DNA of 64,000 bases from Isochrysis galbana. Its lineage: Eukaryota; Haptophyta; Isochrysidales; Isochrysidaceae. Location of the stretch: contig CM030931.1 of NCBI GenBank assembly GCA_018136815.1, forward strand, positions 4,656,148 through 4,720,147, written 5' to 3'. Every line of letters starts with the position of its first letter. The first letter of the stretch is position 1. A model generated the notes under the pieces. That model ran no database searches and was not told the DNA's origin. It saw only the letters and a program-made list of their open reading frames with translations. Positions 1 to 10,085 of the stretch are shown here, in pieces. Position numbers and translations under genes: made by a program.

Positions 1-28
1 CGAGTTCCTCGCTCTTCCGGGTGTTGAT

Positions 29-292
29 GGCAAACACATCCATTCCGGGCTACTAGTCAGTAGTCAGTAGTCAGCAGTGCTTAAGTGTGAATGTCCGGTT
101 TGTAGTAACCGCCGTTCATAGCCGCCCAACTGCCGAGCGAGCCCGGCTTTCGCTCTCTCACCCTCCCATCCCGTTATTTGCTGTGCGTGTGCGGGTAGAG
201 ATAAGATTATCCCTATTGTACAAGGTACAAGGCAAACACATCCATTCCGGGCTAGCTAGTCAGTAGTTCTTTAGTGTGAATGCCCCCCCCCC
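29..292. repeat. Direct repeat pair at left edge
   Basis: A block starting GGCAAACACATCCATTCCGG occurs at 29 and again at 231. Both copies are followed by CTAGTCAGTAG and then by a TTAGTGTGAATG-like string (TAAGTGTGAATG in the first copy). The period is about 202 bp. The second copy ends in the C-tract into which retroposon R1a is inserted. No gene is visible here. Confidence 0.6.
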
Positions 293-295
293 CCC

Positions 296-1047
296 AACTA
301 AGTTTATACTTGGTTCGCCCATGGGGGGGCACGAGCCCCCCTCTCTCTCCACTCCTCCCCTGCCGTGGGGGAGGAACCACCCATCCTCCTGGCATGCCTG
401 ATGGCTTGCTAGGAGGCCATTGCCCTGCTGACCCACTCTCCCACTGACAGGCACGCCTGGATCGCTCGTCCTGGCTCCTCGTGGCCAGCCCATCGCTCCA
501 ACCCCCCCTCCCCCCCTGTTCGACAGGCAGACAGGTGCAGACTGGGGGCCCCAGAGGCTCAGGAACGCCAGCAAGGGAGAGGCAGGGGAGGCCAGGGCCC
601 AGCCCCAGCCTCCTCTGCCCCCTGAGCTGGCCTCCAGGAGCCTCCAGGGGTCGCCAGCAAGCAGCTGCAGGCCTGGCGCAGGCACGCCATCGCGCGTGCC
701 GCAGGAGAGAGGAGAGGGAGCGCGGAGAAGGGGGTGGGCGGAGCGAGAGCTCCGCCCACCGAAAAATATGTAAGTCCCGCACCTGTTTACAGGATAAGCC
801 GGGGCTGAGACCGCCGCCAGCCCGGTAGGCATAGGAGGAGAAGGGGAGAACGGATCACCGGGGGGGGGGCGCGGGCCACCGACCATATCTAAGCCCTTTT
901 CCCCTATCCCCCTAGTAGTGCACGGGGGGAGCCGCCTGATGGCGGGGGGGAAAGGGCCGGCGGATTGGGGGTGTAGAAAGTTTTGCTGCGTGAGTAGAAA
1001 GTAGAGGGTCCACGGCCGCGTGTGCGGTGAGACTATTAAGAAGTTAA
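296..1047 (+). mobile_element. R1 retroposon, copy a
   Basis: GC-rich element that begins AACTAAGTTTATACTTGG, runs through a GGGGGG/CCCCCC hairpin and ends in GTGAGACTATTAA. The flanks carry a matching TTAGTGTGAATGCCCC at 271-286 and 1048-1063, a target-site duplication of about 16 bp as made by target-primed reverse transcription. Long ORFs on both strands are GC-driven shadows with no protein family I recognise. It is a non-autonomous, SINE-like element in size and structure, but no clear A/B-box pair was found. Confidence 0.8.
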
Positions 1048-1148
1048 TTAGTGTGAATGCCCCCTCCCATCCTCCCCTCCCTCTCTCCATCGCTTTGGTT
1101 CCCCAGTCCTTCGGCCGCGACGTGCTGCCGGGCGGCGCGCGTGGATTG

Positions 1149-3027
1149 ATGGCAAGATGCACACACAATGTGCCGCCCGCCCGTCAACCGAGCGCCTCGG
1201 CGGACTGGGTGTTTGCCGCCGACGCAGGGAGCGCCGAGGGCGGACTGGCCACGCACTTCCGTTTCTGGCAGCTGTGGGAGAGTGTGGCGCCGCGCGGTCA
1301 CCTGCTCAACCGGCTATCAAGCGGATGCATCAACTGGCGCCCCAATGGCATCGTACGAGGACACTCGAGTGGATCGCCTCAGACGGTGGCAGCGCCACCA
1401 AGCGCTACGACTGAGATGGTGCCATCAGAGCCCGTCCCATCCTTCAAATTACCACCCGCTGGCCAGTCGAATCCGTGCACACCGCCGCTGGTGCTCAGCT
1501 TCGGATTCACTCATAACAACGCCTCGTTACTGGTGGGAAGTGATGGCATTCTTGCTGCGGGTACGGATTGCACAGGCCAGCGCTGTCTCTTTGAGTTGCT
1601 CCCCGTCGCCGTCGGTGATGCCGGTGGAACTGAGGGCTGGTTCCACTTAAAGTCACTGGCCACCGGTCACTTGGTCCGGCTCGTGCACAGCAGTATGCCC
1701 ACCCAAGCCTCATGGGGAGGTGCAATCCCGCCATTTGCCACTCTCAAGACAAGAGCCGAGTTGCGAAGGTCCAGACTGACCGCTGCCAGCTCATGCCCGG
1801 TGTCGGGACATACCACAGGCGCGCCGCCGTCGTGGCGTTACAATGTCTCGCTCTGGGACCCATTGGTACGCCGTTCGCTTTCTCCTTGGGCTGAAGGCAC
1901 CATTTCGCCCACCGTGCTCGATGCGGCCTTTTCGCGTCAAATGTACCCCGGTCCGATGGCTAATGGTCTACCCGGCATCCATGTGAGCATCCGAGCAGGC
2001 AAGGTCTTCTACAAAACCAACTCCGACTACAGAATGCCCCTTATGCTAGATATGTTGCGTACAGTGAGCCGTCACGTCTCCTTACCCGACGTCGAGTTCG
2101 TCGCGCACCTGTGGGATCATCCCAAAGTGAGGCGAGAGCAGCCAATGCCGGTGCTGGCGCATTATGTTGACGTTGCACACCGCGACATAGCGATGCCCGC
2201 GCCGTGGTCGTGGGACGAGAGGGCACACACGTGGCCGCAACCCTTCACTAAGATTAGGCATGGTTGCGCTAGGCCATGGGCGGCACGCAAACCTGTGCTG
2301 TACTTCCGCGGCGGCTGCAACGGACCCACTCGTGGATGGCGAGGGCCGGTTTGGCGATTTTACCCGCGCAAAATGGCCAATATTCTTTCCAAACGGTTGC
2401 CAGGCCGTGTGGATGCAGGGACATACGACCACTGCGACTCTCCAAAGCTCAACAAGCACGAGTGGGGATGGGATGAGCAAATGGAGCACGAAATGTCGAC
2501 CGAAGGGCCAAAGCGGAAGGTAGATAAGTTTGACATGAATTGCGAATATAGGTGGGGGCCTGCAAGCGATAGATCAGTGCGCCCAGACCTCTGCAGACAT
2601 AGATTATTTGCGGCCCAACGCCTTCAAACACCACGCAAATCACATGTGCTTTGTCCCACTCGCCAGGTACTTGCTGCATATCGACGGCAATCTCGCCTCA
2701 TCAAGATTGGCTTCGGAGATGCACGTTGGGTCGACCATCTTCAAGCAGGATTCTTTCTCGAGCGAGTACTTTTACCCGCTCCTCCGCCCATGGGAGCACT
2801 ACATCCCACTTCAAAATGGCCTCTCAGACGTGGAGGAAAAATTGAGGTGGGCCGATTCCCATCCTCGAGAGGCCGAGCGAATAGCTTCATCGGCGAAGGC
2901 CTTTGCAAAGGAGCACCTACATGTGCCCTCGATTGCTTGCTATTGGTGGCATCTCCTCACAGCGTTCGCCGAATTACAAACGTATCTTCCGCGCACAAAC
3001 TCCGAGCTTGGGTTTCAACCTCTCTAG
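1149..3027 (+). CDS. GT90 (CAP10/POGLUT-like) glycosyltransferase
   Basis: Predicted glycosyltransferase of family 90, which transfers a sugar from a nucleotide sugar in the secretory pathway. Exon 1 carries the first half of the domain (PWSWDE, a W-x2-PF-T-K segment and YFRGG). The second half reads RYLLHIDGNLASSRLASE, then IFKQDS, EYFYPLLRPWEHYIPL and WADSHP, which is very characteristic. The two halves are in different frames. An intron at 2520-2577 (58 nt, AAG/GTAGAT to ATCAG) joins them. The join brings in about 11 extra residues between FKH and RYLLHIDG, so the exact splice sites are uncertain. The N-terminal third contains a beta-trefoil-like stretch (CLFELLPV, then GWFHLKSLATG). The start is uncertain: the open frame extends back into R1a, no signal anchor is visible, and an upstream exon may be missing. 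Confidence 0.8.
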
Positions 3028-3469
3028 TGTCTAGTTGCTCCCGAGTGTTCGCGCCTCGGCGCCCCTCCAACCACACCCCTGCTGGGTTGATGCCGTCAGT
3101 AGCCCGGTCACTCACGCATTTCAACCTCTATTGCTTCCGGCCGGCAAGACGGCGCCAACTATGAACTCCAACGCATCCGTCGTTGAGAGGTACTTCATGT
3201 ACTCCTCCAGCTCCGAGCTCCCCTTGCGCGCAGATGTCCGCTTGAGGTTTTTCTTCCTTGCGCGAATCGAGTCCAGCCGGATGCGTGGATTCGCCCCACA
3301 AATGCGTGTTAAGATCCTTCTTTAGAATCAAATCTATCCCAAACTACAGCTACAGATATAGCCTGCCCGAAGCCCAGCACCTCTGCCGTTTGCGATGCGG
3401 CATCCACTTGGCGAGCGGTGACTGGAAAGGCTAGTGGTACTCCCGGCCCTGCGAGCCAAATGGATCCTA
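3028..3469. other. Intergenic, nothing recognised
   Basis: 3' flank of the GT90 gene. Short ORFs on both strands lack any recognisable domain. Confidence 0.5.
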
Positions 3470-3790
3470 AAAACACACACATCTGAAGATTCAGGGCTAA
3501 CACCTTCTATCGACTGGGCAAACTCCACCCATCTATCTACATCTACACGCCGCCCTTATCTCCCTCGCCTCCTCTTTCCTCGCCTTCCCCCCTTCGTCCT
3601 TCGTCCCAATCTTCAATTCTTCCCCTTCGTTCCTTGTTCTTCGGTTTCGGTTTCCGGATTCCGGCCCAGGTACGCTACCTTGGGCCCGGCTCGTTGGGTG
3701 GGGTCCGGGCAGGCCTCTTGGTCGTGTTTTCTGTCTTTCTGTCCGTTGTTGAGTTTTGGTACAGCTAGCATGGGAGGATGGGAGGTCATG
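3470..3790 (-). mobile_element. LINE-like 3' UTR fragment
   Basis: Reads as the 3' end of the LINE on the minus strand. The tail motif TCTGAAGATTCAGGGCTAAC is followed by CT-rich sequence and by a TCGGTTTC...CCGG...GTGGGGTCCGGGCAGGCC block, in the same order as in the larger LINE copy at 56795-57060. It is severely 5'-truncated, with no coding part left. Confidence 0.65.
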
Positions 3791-3814
3791 AGTCATGAGT
3801 CATGAGGGATGAGG

Positions 3815-3855
3815 GGGTATTGTAGCCCAAAATCTTCAGATGTTGGATTTTTTTT
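3815..3855 (+). mobile_element. LINE 3' tail motif
   Basis: TGTAGCCCAAAATCTTCAGA followed by TGTTGGATTTTTTT matches the 3' terminus of the LINE family, here on the plus strand and pointing away from the neighbouring minus-strand fragment. Confidence 0.5.
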
Positions 3856-4131
3856 CTTCAACGAGTGTTTCCTTGGCGGGCGTCGCTTCTGGTCTATGCT
3901 TCGTCCGGGTGGTGGGTTTGCGCCCTCTTGTGGTTGCTCTTTATGTGGGTGTCGCCTACTGGCGGCAGCTCCGCGGGCGCGGCTATATTGTTGCCTGCTC
4001 AACATCAACATAAAATAAATATTCTTGAAGATGCCTACTACTACTACGTTGCTATCCGCTATCCCCTTCCCTGGGGTTTTCACCTGACATCGCCATCGCC
4101 CCACCCTCACTCCCCTTCTCCCCTTCCAGGT

Positions 4132-4578
4132 CTCCAGCTCCCACCACTTGGAGGAGCGTGTGGCGCGTGGCGCGTGGCGCGGTTGGCGGCCGCCGAGTCG
4201 AAGAAAAGATTTTCAATGAATTTGTCGAGTCTATTCGTTGTGGTGTTACACCCTTGAAACTTTTAGAATTGCGCCGTCGAGCGCGCTAGTCGCTAGTGTC
4301 TAGTGTTGCGTGTTGCAGAAGTTATTGGGATTGGGATTGGGAGTGGTGTCTCGTGCTGTCTCTGTCTCGGCGGCGGGGGCACCATGTTGGAAATTGTAGT
4401 CTTGTAAGAGGTCTTGTTGGCTAGCATTCCTAGCCACATACACCGGACGAGCCATGCACCAACCGCGCACACCCCCATCGCGGGGTACTCCTAATAGGTC
4501 CTAGGGGCTCCGTTACCGATGAGACGCGGTCCCTCAGCACTAGGATTAAAAACTAGGACAACAAGAAAACTCTGACAG
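4132..4578 (-). repeat. R4 element, copy 1
   Basis: About 450 bp repeat. In minus orientation it has a leader starting at CTGTCAGAGTTTTCTTGTTG, an ATG at 4478 opening MGVCAVGAWLVRCMWLGMLA, and a downstream segment that encodes NRLDKFIENLFFDSAAA in one frame. The same order is found in copies at 37975-39096 and 55387-55760. Its leader end lies 218 bp upstream of the start of the small ORF at 4796. The protein frame is broken, so this is a decayed copy. Confidence 0.7.
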
Positions 4579-4600
4579 CTACTAGAGTAGCTTTCGAAAG

Positions 4601-4619
4601 GGGGGGGGGGGGGGGGGGG
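4601..4619. repeat. Poly-G tract
   Basis: Uninterrupted run of 19 G between R4 copy 1 and the small ORF at 4796. Its length is probably error-prone in sequencing. Confidence 0.8.
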
Positions 4620-4795
4620 AGAGGGGGGAGGAGCTAAAAGCCTCGCTCATCGCCTCGCCTTCCGCCTTGGAGCCGGGGAGAGTGACGGTTTGGCCGTGCG
4701 GGTGGAACGAGCAGCTCGAACACGCAGGGGCGCGCAAAAGACTTGTTGGCGTGCGTGTGCGAGGTCGCTAGTGGACATCGTGAAAGAGCTGCACG

Positions 4796-5047
4796 ATGGC
4801 TGCCCAGCCGCCAGACGACCCGTCCAACTTGATGTCGAGCCTTGAGGCTCTTGACCGTGCAGAGCCGATCTCTGCCGAGGACGACCTGATCCTGCGGATG
4901 CAGGCGGTTTCGAAGGTCCGGGCCGAGAAGAGCAAGGCTATTTGGAAGAAAGGAGCGAGCAGGACTGGTGCGAGCACCTCAAAGCCAAAACACAGCATTG
5001 AGAAAAAGCGGAGAAAGCCCAAGTGCGACATTGTTATGCGCATGTAA
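4796..5047 (+). CDS. Small basic hypothetical protein (83 aa)
   Basis: Complete 83-codon frame starting MAAQPPDDPSNLMSSLEALD and ending in a Lys/Arg-rich tail (KHSIEKKRRKPKCDIVMRM). The N-terminal half is acidic and helical, the C-terminal half strongly basic. I recognise no family. The amino-acid make-up looks protein-like rather than GC-driven, and the upstream 200 bp separate it from R4 copy 1, the arrangement also seen at DNAAF5. It could be a complete small nuclear protein or the first exon of a longer gene. Confidence 0.5.
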   Translation: MAAQPPDDPSNLMSSLEALDRAEPISAEDDLILRMQAVSKVRAEKSKAIWKKGASRTGASTSKPKHSIEKKRRKPKCDIVMRM

Positions 5048-5595
5048 AAAAGCAGGTGTTTTGATAGTGCACCGGCTGCTGAAAGCCGGAATTTCTGAGC
5101 CCAGGCACAAAAGAACGACAACACCTGCCAGTACCCTCTTCATGACGCACCTTGCAGCACGATTGCACTGTGCACTGTGTAGTATATCACCATGCCAACT
5201 TGGTTTTCTATTTTCCCATTGTCCGTTCGTTTCCTACGACTGACTGATGATGAAATGAACCAGATGATGGGCAGGGTTGGGCAGAGTGGCCCGCCAGGGT
5301 AGTCGAGACAGGCAGACATGCCAATGCCGACGTCCGTAATTTTCGAGGTTGCTAGCTGGCTTTTTGAGGCGCGCTCACATGCGTATGCAAGTATGCAAGT
5401 GCATACTTAGTACTTGTACTTGGCACACCAAATAACTCATGCACACGAATATACGATTTAAGGTGATCCGAAAGCGGGAGCTTTCTCCCCGCGTGCACTC
5501 TCTCTTGGCGGATGGCACGAGAGCCCCGCCGTCTCTCCCACTAGCCCGTCTCTAACTCGTAACTCGCTTGCGATGCCGCGATGCACGTAGGACCT
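5048..5595. other. Intergenic, nothing recognised
   Basis: No convincing ORF or known repeat. Contains short imperfect repeats of GTATGCAAGT and ACTTGTACTT near 5390-5425. Confidence 0.4.
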
Positions 5596-5599
5596 AGGG

Positions 5600-5648
5600 T
5601 AGGGCGGTCAAACAGGGGTGTTTCAACTATTGGTAAGTAAGGGTTGTG
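5600..5648 (+). repeat. R10 motif copy
   Basis: TAGGGCGGTCAAACAGGGGT, then a T-rich stretch and GTAAGTAAGGGTTG. The same core occurs at 8836, 26101, 35590 and 61985, so it is probably the end of a mobile element. Confidence 0.55.
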
Positions 5649-5754
5649 TTGCGGGTATAGGGGGGGGTCTTGTACACTTCCACCTCGTATGTTCCGTTTT
5701 TAGGTCTTCCCGCTTCCCGCGCGACTCCCTCTCTGTCGCCGCGCCCCCAACCCC

Positions 5755-6533
5755 AACTAAGTTTATACTTGGTTCGCCCATGGGGGGGCACGAGCCCCCC
5801 TCCCCCCTCTCTCTCCACTCCTCCCCTGCCGTAGGGGAGGAACCACCCACCCTCCTGGCATGCCTGATGGCTTGCCAGGAGGCCACTGCCCTGCTGACCC
5901 ACTCTCCCACTGACAGGCACGCCTGGCTCACTCGTCCTGGCCCCTCGTGGCCAGCCCATCGCTCCAACCCCCCCTCCCCCCCCGGTCGACAGGCAGACAG
6001 GTGCAGATTGGGGGCCCCAGAGGCTCAGGAGCGCCAGCGAGGGAGAGGCAGGGGAGGCCAAGGCCCAGCCCCAGCCTCCTCTGCCCCCAGAGCTGGCCTC
6101 CAGGAGCCTCCAGGGGTCGCCAAGGGCAGCTGCAGGCCTGCCGCAGGCGCGCCATCGCGCGTGCCGCAGGAGAGGGGAGAGAGAGCGCGGAGAAGGGGGT
6201 GGGCGGAGCGAGAGATCCCCTCACCGAAAAATAGGTAAGTCCCGCACCTGTTTACAGGATGGATAAGTCGGCGGGGCTGAGGCCGCCGCCCACTCGCCAC
6301 TCGGAGACACAGGAGGAAGGGGGGGAATGATCACCGGGGGAGGCGCGGGCCACCGGACCATATCTAAGCCCTTCACCCCTATCCCCCTAGTAGTGCACGG
6401 GGGGGGGGGTCGCCTTATGGCGGGGGAGAAGGGCCGGGGGAGTGGGGGTGTAGAAAGTTTTCCTACGTGAGTAGAAAGTAGAGGGTCCACGGCCGCGTGT
6501 GCGGTGAGACTATATAATTAAAAGGTTTATTAT
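5755..6533 (+). mobile_element. R1 retroposon, copy b
   Basis: Same element as at 296-1047, beginning AACTAAGTTTATACTTGG. It is flanked by an 18 bp target-site duplication with one mismatch (CTCTGTCGCCGCGCCCCC at 5731 and CTCTGTCGTCGCGCCCCC at 6534). The internal GTAAGT...TTTACAG segment is present. The 3' end is TTAAAAGGTTTATTAT. Confidence 0.85.
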
Positions 6534-6608
6534 CTCTGTCGTCGCGCCCCCGTTACCCGTTATTCCCTTTCTTTGTCTTTGCAAAAAACTATTGTTATAG
6601 TTTTAGCG

Positions 6609-6821
6609 ATGGAGCGCGCGCCGACCGCTCCCACCTCCCAGCCCCCCGCCGTCACGACGCCCCAACGGGGCCGCCCCAAACCGCCGGAGCCCAAGCGCCC
6701 ACAGGCCGCCGCGCCGCCTGACAACGACGTCGACATGACGGCACCACCCTCGCCTCCCAAGCTGCCACAGAACCAGGGAACAGAGGCGGCGAGAGGTCTA
6801 GACATCCGTAACATCACCTAA
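6609..6821 (+). CDS. Pro-rich short ORF (70 aa), uncertain
   Basis: Starts MERAPTAPTSQPPAVTTPQR and is rich in Pro, Ala, Lys and Arg. It ends ARGLDIRNIT. It could be the N-terminus of an ORF1/Gag-like retroelement protein or a first coding exon. There is no recognisable domain, and the frame closes after 70 codons. Confidence 0.3.
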   Translation: MERAPTAPTSQPPAVTTPQRGRPKPPEPKRPQAAAPPDNDVDMTAPPSPPKLPQNQGTEAARGLDIRNIT

Positions 6822-7317
6822 GGCACTTAATACCGCGTCTTAGAAGAAACCGCAGGGGTTATCAATGAGGATCCCACGATATACAATGGAAGGCAACTTG
6901 AATTAACACTAGCATAAAGGACGAATCACAGTCTCCAGCCCCCTTCTCTCCAACTCCCGGCCGAAGCAGCGCGCGCGGCCTCCCCGGAACCAGCTTCTCC
7001 GATAAAGAGGGAACTGGGAAAGGGGGAGGGAGTTGTCAGGGGTTAAGGTTGGGTAGTAGGGAGGAACACTAGCACACTGCCTCACGCCGCACGCGTAGCG
7101 GGGAATTTTAAGAAGATTTTTTTCCCCCTTTCTTTGTCTTTGCGCCATCGCTCGAGCGCCCTCGCGCCCTCTGTGTAAGGCTGTGAATATACTAGCTTGG
7201 TACTATTACCAAGGCTACCAACCGCGCATTGGAGCTACTACTATGTAACATAGTAGCACTCGAGCACTACTACTATGTAATAACATAGAAGCAGTTTTGG
7301 CCTACTACCAGTACTAA
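6822..7317. other. Intergenic with short AT-rich repeats
   Basis: Contains repeated CTACTATGTAA and CATAGTAGCACTCG-like blocks (7230-7300) and a second copy of CCCTTTCTTTGTCTTTGC (7125, first at 6565). No gene is seen. Confidence 0.4.
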
Positions 7318-7593
7318 CTAAGGGTAGTAGCGGTAGCGGCGGTCGGCGGAGCTCCGTCTCTGTCGTAGTCGTACGTAGATCGGCGGTCGGCGGCGTGTGT
7401 CGTGTGTGTGCAATCTTGACGGATCGAGCATGACCACGGGCTCGATATGCGATGATTCGGAAGGGAGACGATCGGCGGAAGGCGCGGCGAAGGAGGCCGG
7501 GAGTGATGGAATGACGGGCTGGACCACCTCCTGAGCAGAGGAAGGCGGGAGGACGGGCTTGGGCGAGGGCGAGCGCGACGACGGAGCGGACAT
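7318..7593 (-). CDS. R5-type ORF head, MSAPSSRSPSP family
   Basis: 91-codon minus-strand frame beginning MSAPSSRSPSPKPVLPPSSA. A second ORF with the same first residues (MSAPSSRSPSPLPAIHLPTM) lies at 36690 on the minus strand. Both are preceded by a 5' flank rich in CGTTCTCGTTCTCG-like repeats. This suggests a repeated gene or a retroelement ORF1 head; downstream sequence diverges. The function is unknown. Confidence 0.4.
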   Translation of the reverse strand: MSAPSSRSPSPKPVLPPSSAQEVVQPVIPSLPASFAAPSADRLPSESSHIEPVVMLDPSRLHTHDTRRRPPIYVRLRQRRSSADRRYRYYP

Positions 7594-8075
7594 GGCTGGG
7601 CGGATCGGGATGGATAGGCTAGGGCTGAGGGATTGGTGAGGTTTGGTGTTGAGGTAGTGTTGAGAACGAGGGACGAGAACGGGAACGAGAACGAGAACGA
7701 GAGCGACGAACGAAGAACGACAGACGACAGACGGCTAGAGGCCGATGGACCGACGAGATGACACTACACTCACGTCAACACTCTCCACACTAACGTATCC
7801 TTATCACGGAACGCACAGGAACCTGCTGACAGATCGAACAAGGAAGAGAATGCCGACAAGAGAGCGACGGGGCGACGGACGATCCGACGGGGGCGACAGT
7901 TACGCACAGGAATAAGGAGGGAATCTTTCGAAAACCCTTAAGTGAGTTGATGAAGGGGCTGCAGCAGGAGCAGCCAGGGTGGAGCATCGCGCGGCAGAGT
8001 TCACAAACGCAGCTGTGATACTCTACCGCGCGATCCTCTGTCTATCAACCTCAGCAGGAGTCAGCGCTCGCAGCG

Positions 8076-8335
8076 GCGCTCACGGTGCGTCTTGGGGGCG
8101 TGACGTCGTCATCACCGGCGCCCGCAAAGGGCTGATTTCGACGCGGTGCGCGGGGGCGGCGGGCGCGATTGGCGTGGCTGTGAGGGCGGGATGCCGCGAT
8201 ATGGTGCGCGATGCGGCATCTACTCGGTGAGCGGGCACAAGAACGGCCTCGTGGCGCCGCCGGTCGCGGGTCGAAGTTGGGCGCTCACGGTGCGTCTTGG
8301 GGGCGTGACGTCGTCATCACCGGCGCCCGCAAAGG
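8076..8335 (+). repeat. 55 bp direct repeat, 204 bp apart
   Basis: A block containing GTGCGTCTTGGGGGCGTGAC and GTCGTCATCACCGGCGCCCG occurs at about 8076-8130 and 8280-8335, practically identical. It looks like a local tandem duplication. Confidence 0.7.
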
Positions 8336-8835
8336 CTAGTGAGTGACCGGGCTACTCATATGGAGGTCGGGCCGTGTCGAATTATCGTATGCCTGCGGCG
8401 CAATGGGCGGGGATATGTCACTACCGGACTGTGCGACCCTCGAGATCGAGCGTGCGACCCACTAGGGACCTCCCACATCCCTCGCGAGGCGCTTGAGCTT
8501 ATTGGGCTCCTCACCAGCTGGCAGCCATTGCGAGGCCGACAGCCGGCGATCGGCCGACGCGGAACCTCCGCGTTTGTTATGGGGATTCGTCCGACATTCA
8601 CTGCTTTGATTCTCTCACGCGCGCGATCCTCCCATTCTCCCAAAATAGACTTCCATGGGCCGGACAAGGCGGGGGAGTCACTCACCGACGCCATGGATTT
8701 TCGTGGGATAGAGGGGGTTCGCGGGGGGGGGGGGGGGTTCTGGGGGGCAGGTAAGGGGGGTCCTTGGGGAATCCTTGGACACCCAGGAGGGGTGGAAAAT
8801 AGTGGTTAAAAAGCGTGAGTGACCGGCCTAAAACA

Positions 8836-8851
8836 CTGTTTGACCGCCCTA
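8836..8851 (-). repeat. R10 motif copy
   Basis: CTGTTTGACCGCCCTA, the reverse complement of the R10 core, followed by TCAGACCC. The surrounding 8340-9690 region shows no convincing gene. Confidence 0.45.
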
Positions 8852-9694
8852 TCAGACCCTCCCTTGCCCTTGCGCGCTCGGACGCGACCGGAGGCTGCGC
8901 GCTCGCCGGAGCCATGGGCAGGGCAGGGGTTGAGGGCGCCCATTAGCCATTAGACCCCAAACACCCCGCCCCACCTGAGCTGTTCCGTCGGCCCGCAGCC
9001 GCAGAAGGCCTCTCCAGGGTCCAGGGGTCGGGGAGGTGTACGACGTAGTACGAGCCTGGGGCTAGGGTGATGGCAGAAGGGAGTCAGTACCTTGCCCTAG
9101 CCATAGTAAAGTAGTAGTAAGTAGCCAGCAGAAACTTCAAGACTTTTTAAAAGTGAGGTCCCTTCTTCCGTCCGCGCGGAATTTTTTCCTGCTGTGGCAC
9201 AGAAGGAGAGCATATTGCAAAGTACGATAACGTACCCATTTCTTTCGATTGTTTGCCTCTCCCATAGAATTTGTATGTCATTTACCAAGCTCCCCCCACT
9301 CACTCCTAGGTTTGTCCAGCACCTTCCGTCTCTACTCTCTAGAGAGTTGGATGTGCTTGTTTTCCATCCCTTATGTTCTCCTCCTCTTGCTCGCTCCCTT
9401 CCTCACTGCTCTCTCTCTCTTTTCTTCAGTCTCTCTCTCCCCCCAGCTCCAATTTCTCTCTTGACGTTCATGAAGATACAACAGAGTAGATGACGATAAA
9501 AAGAAGATGGACGAGTGCTCGGGCACAGGGAGACGAGGAGACAACGCCCGCCGCCGCGGCCCCTTCCCTCCCCCCCCCCCCCCGCCGCTCGGAAAAAGAG
9601 ACTCGCGCGGCGGGGGGTTCCGATCAAATCTCACTCGGGCAAGCCAGAGCAATCTTACACTGTGAATGGAGCTCTTTATTCCAGTGCCTTCCCT

Positions 9695-9985
9695 GCCCTC
9701 TCCCTTCCCTCCCTCCCCCCTACTCTCCCTCCCTCCCTCCCTCCCTCCCTCCCTCCCTCCCTCCCTCCCTCCCTCCTCTCCCTCACGCTACCGTCTCCTC
9801 CCGTCCCGCCTCTCCCCCTTCCCTTCTCTTCCACCCTTTCTCCTTCCTTCTCGCCCTCTCTCTGTCTTCCGCTCGTTGTCCCTCCCTCCATCCCTCGCCC
9901 CCACTGACCTCCCTCTCTGATCTCCTTCCCCCCTTCTCTTTCACTCTCCCTCCCTCCCTGCCTGCCTGCCTCCGCCCCCACCCCC
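9695..9985 (+). repeat. Pyrimidine-rich tract with (CCCT)n
   Basis: Almost pure C/T sequence, with a CCCT/TCCC microsatellite core around 9725-9775. It leads to the VPS13-like start codon 100 bp further on. On the coding strand it is a long polypyrimidine leader, like the one upstream of the Sds3-like gene. It could be a core-promoter or 5' UTR feature. The 199-aa Pro/Ser ORF through it is a composition artefact. Confidence 0.6.
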
Positions 9986-10085
9986 ACCTTCTCTACCGGC
10001 CCCAACCGGTACTCCCTCCTCTCATCTCTTCTTCCCTCAAGAGCCCCCTAGAGCTCTCTGTGCCCTCCCTCCCCCCCAAAAAGAT

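Noticed and set aside
252..1168. Overlapping ORFs of 176 and 302 aa on the minus strand
   Set aside because: They lie in R1a; equivalent frames in the other R1 copies are not conserved by synonymous change and all frames are open because of GC content.
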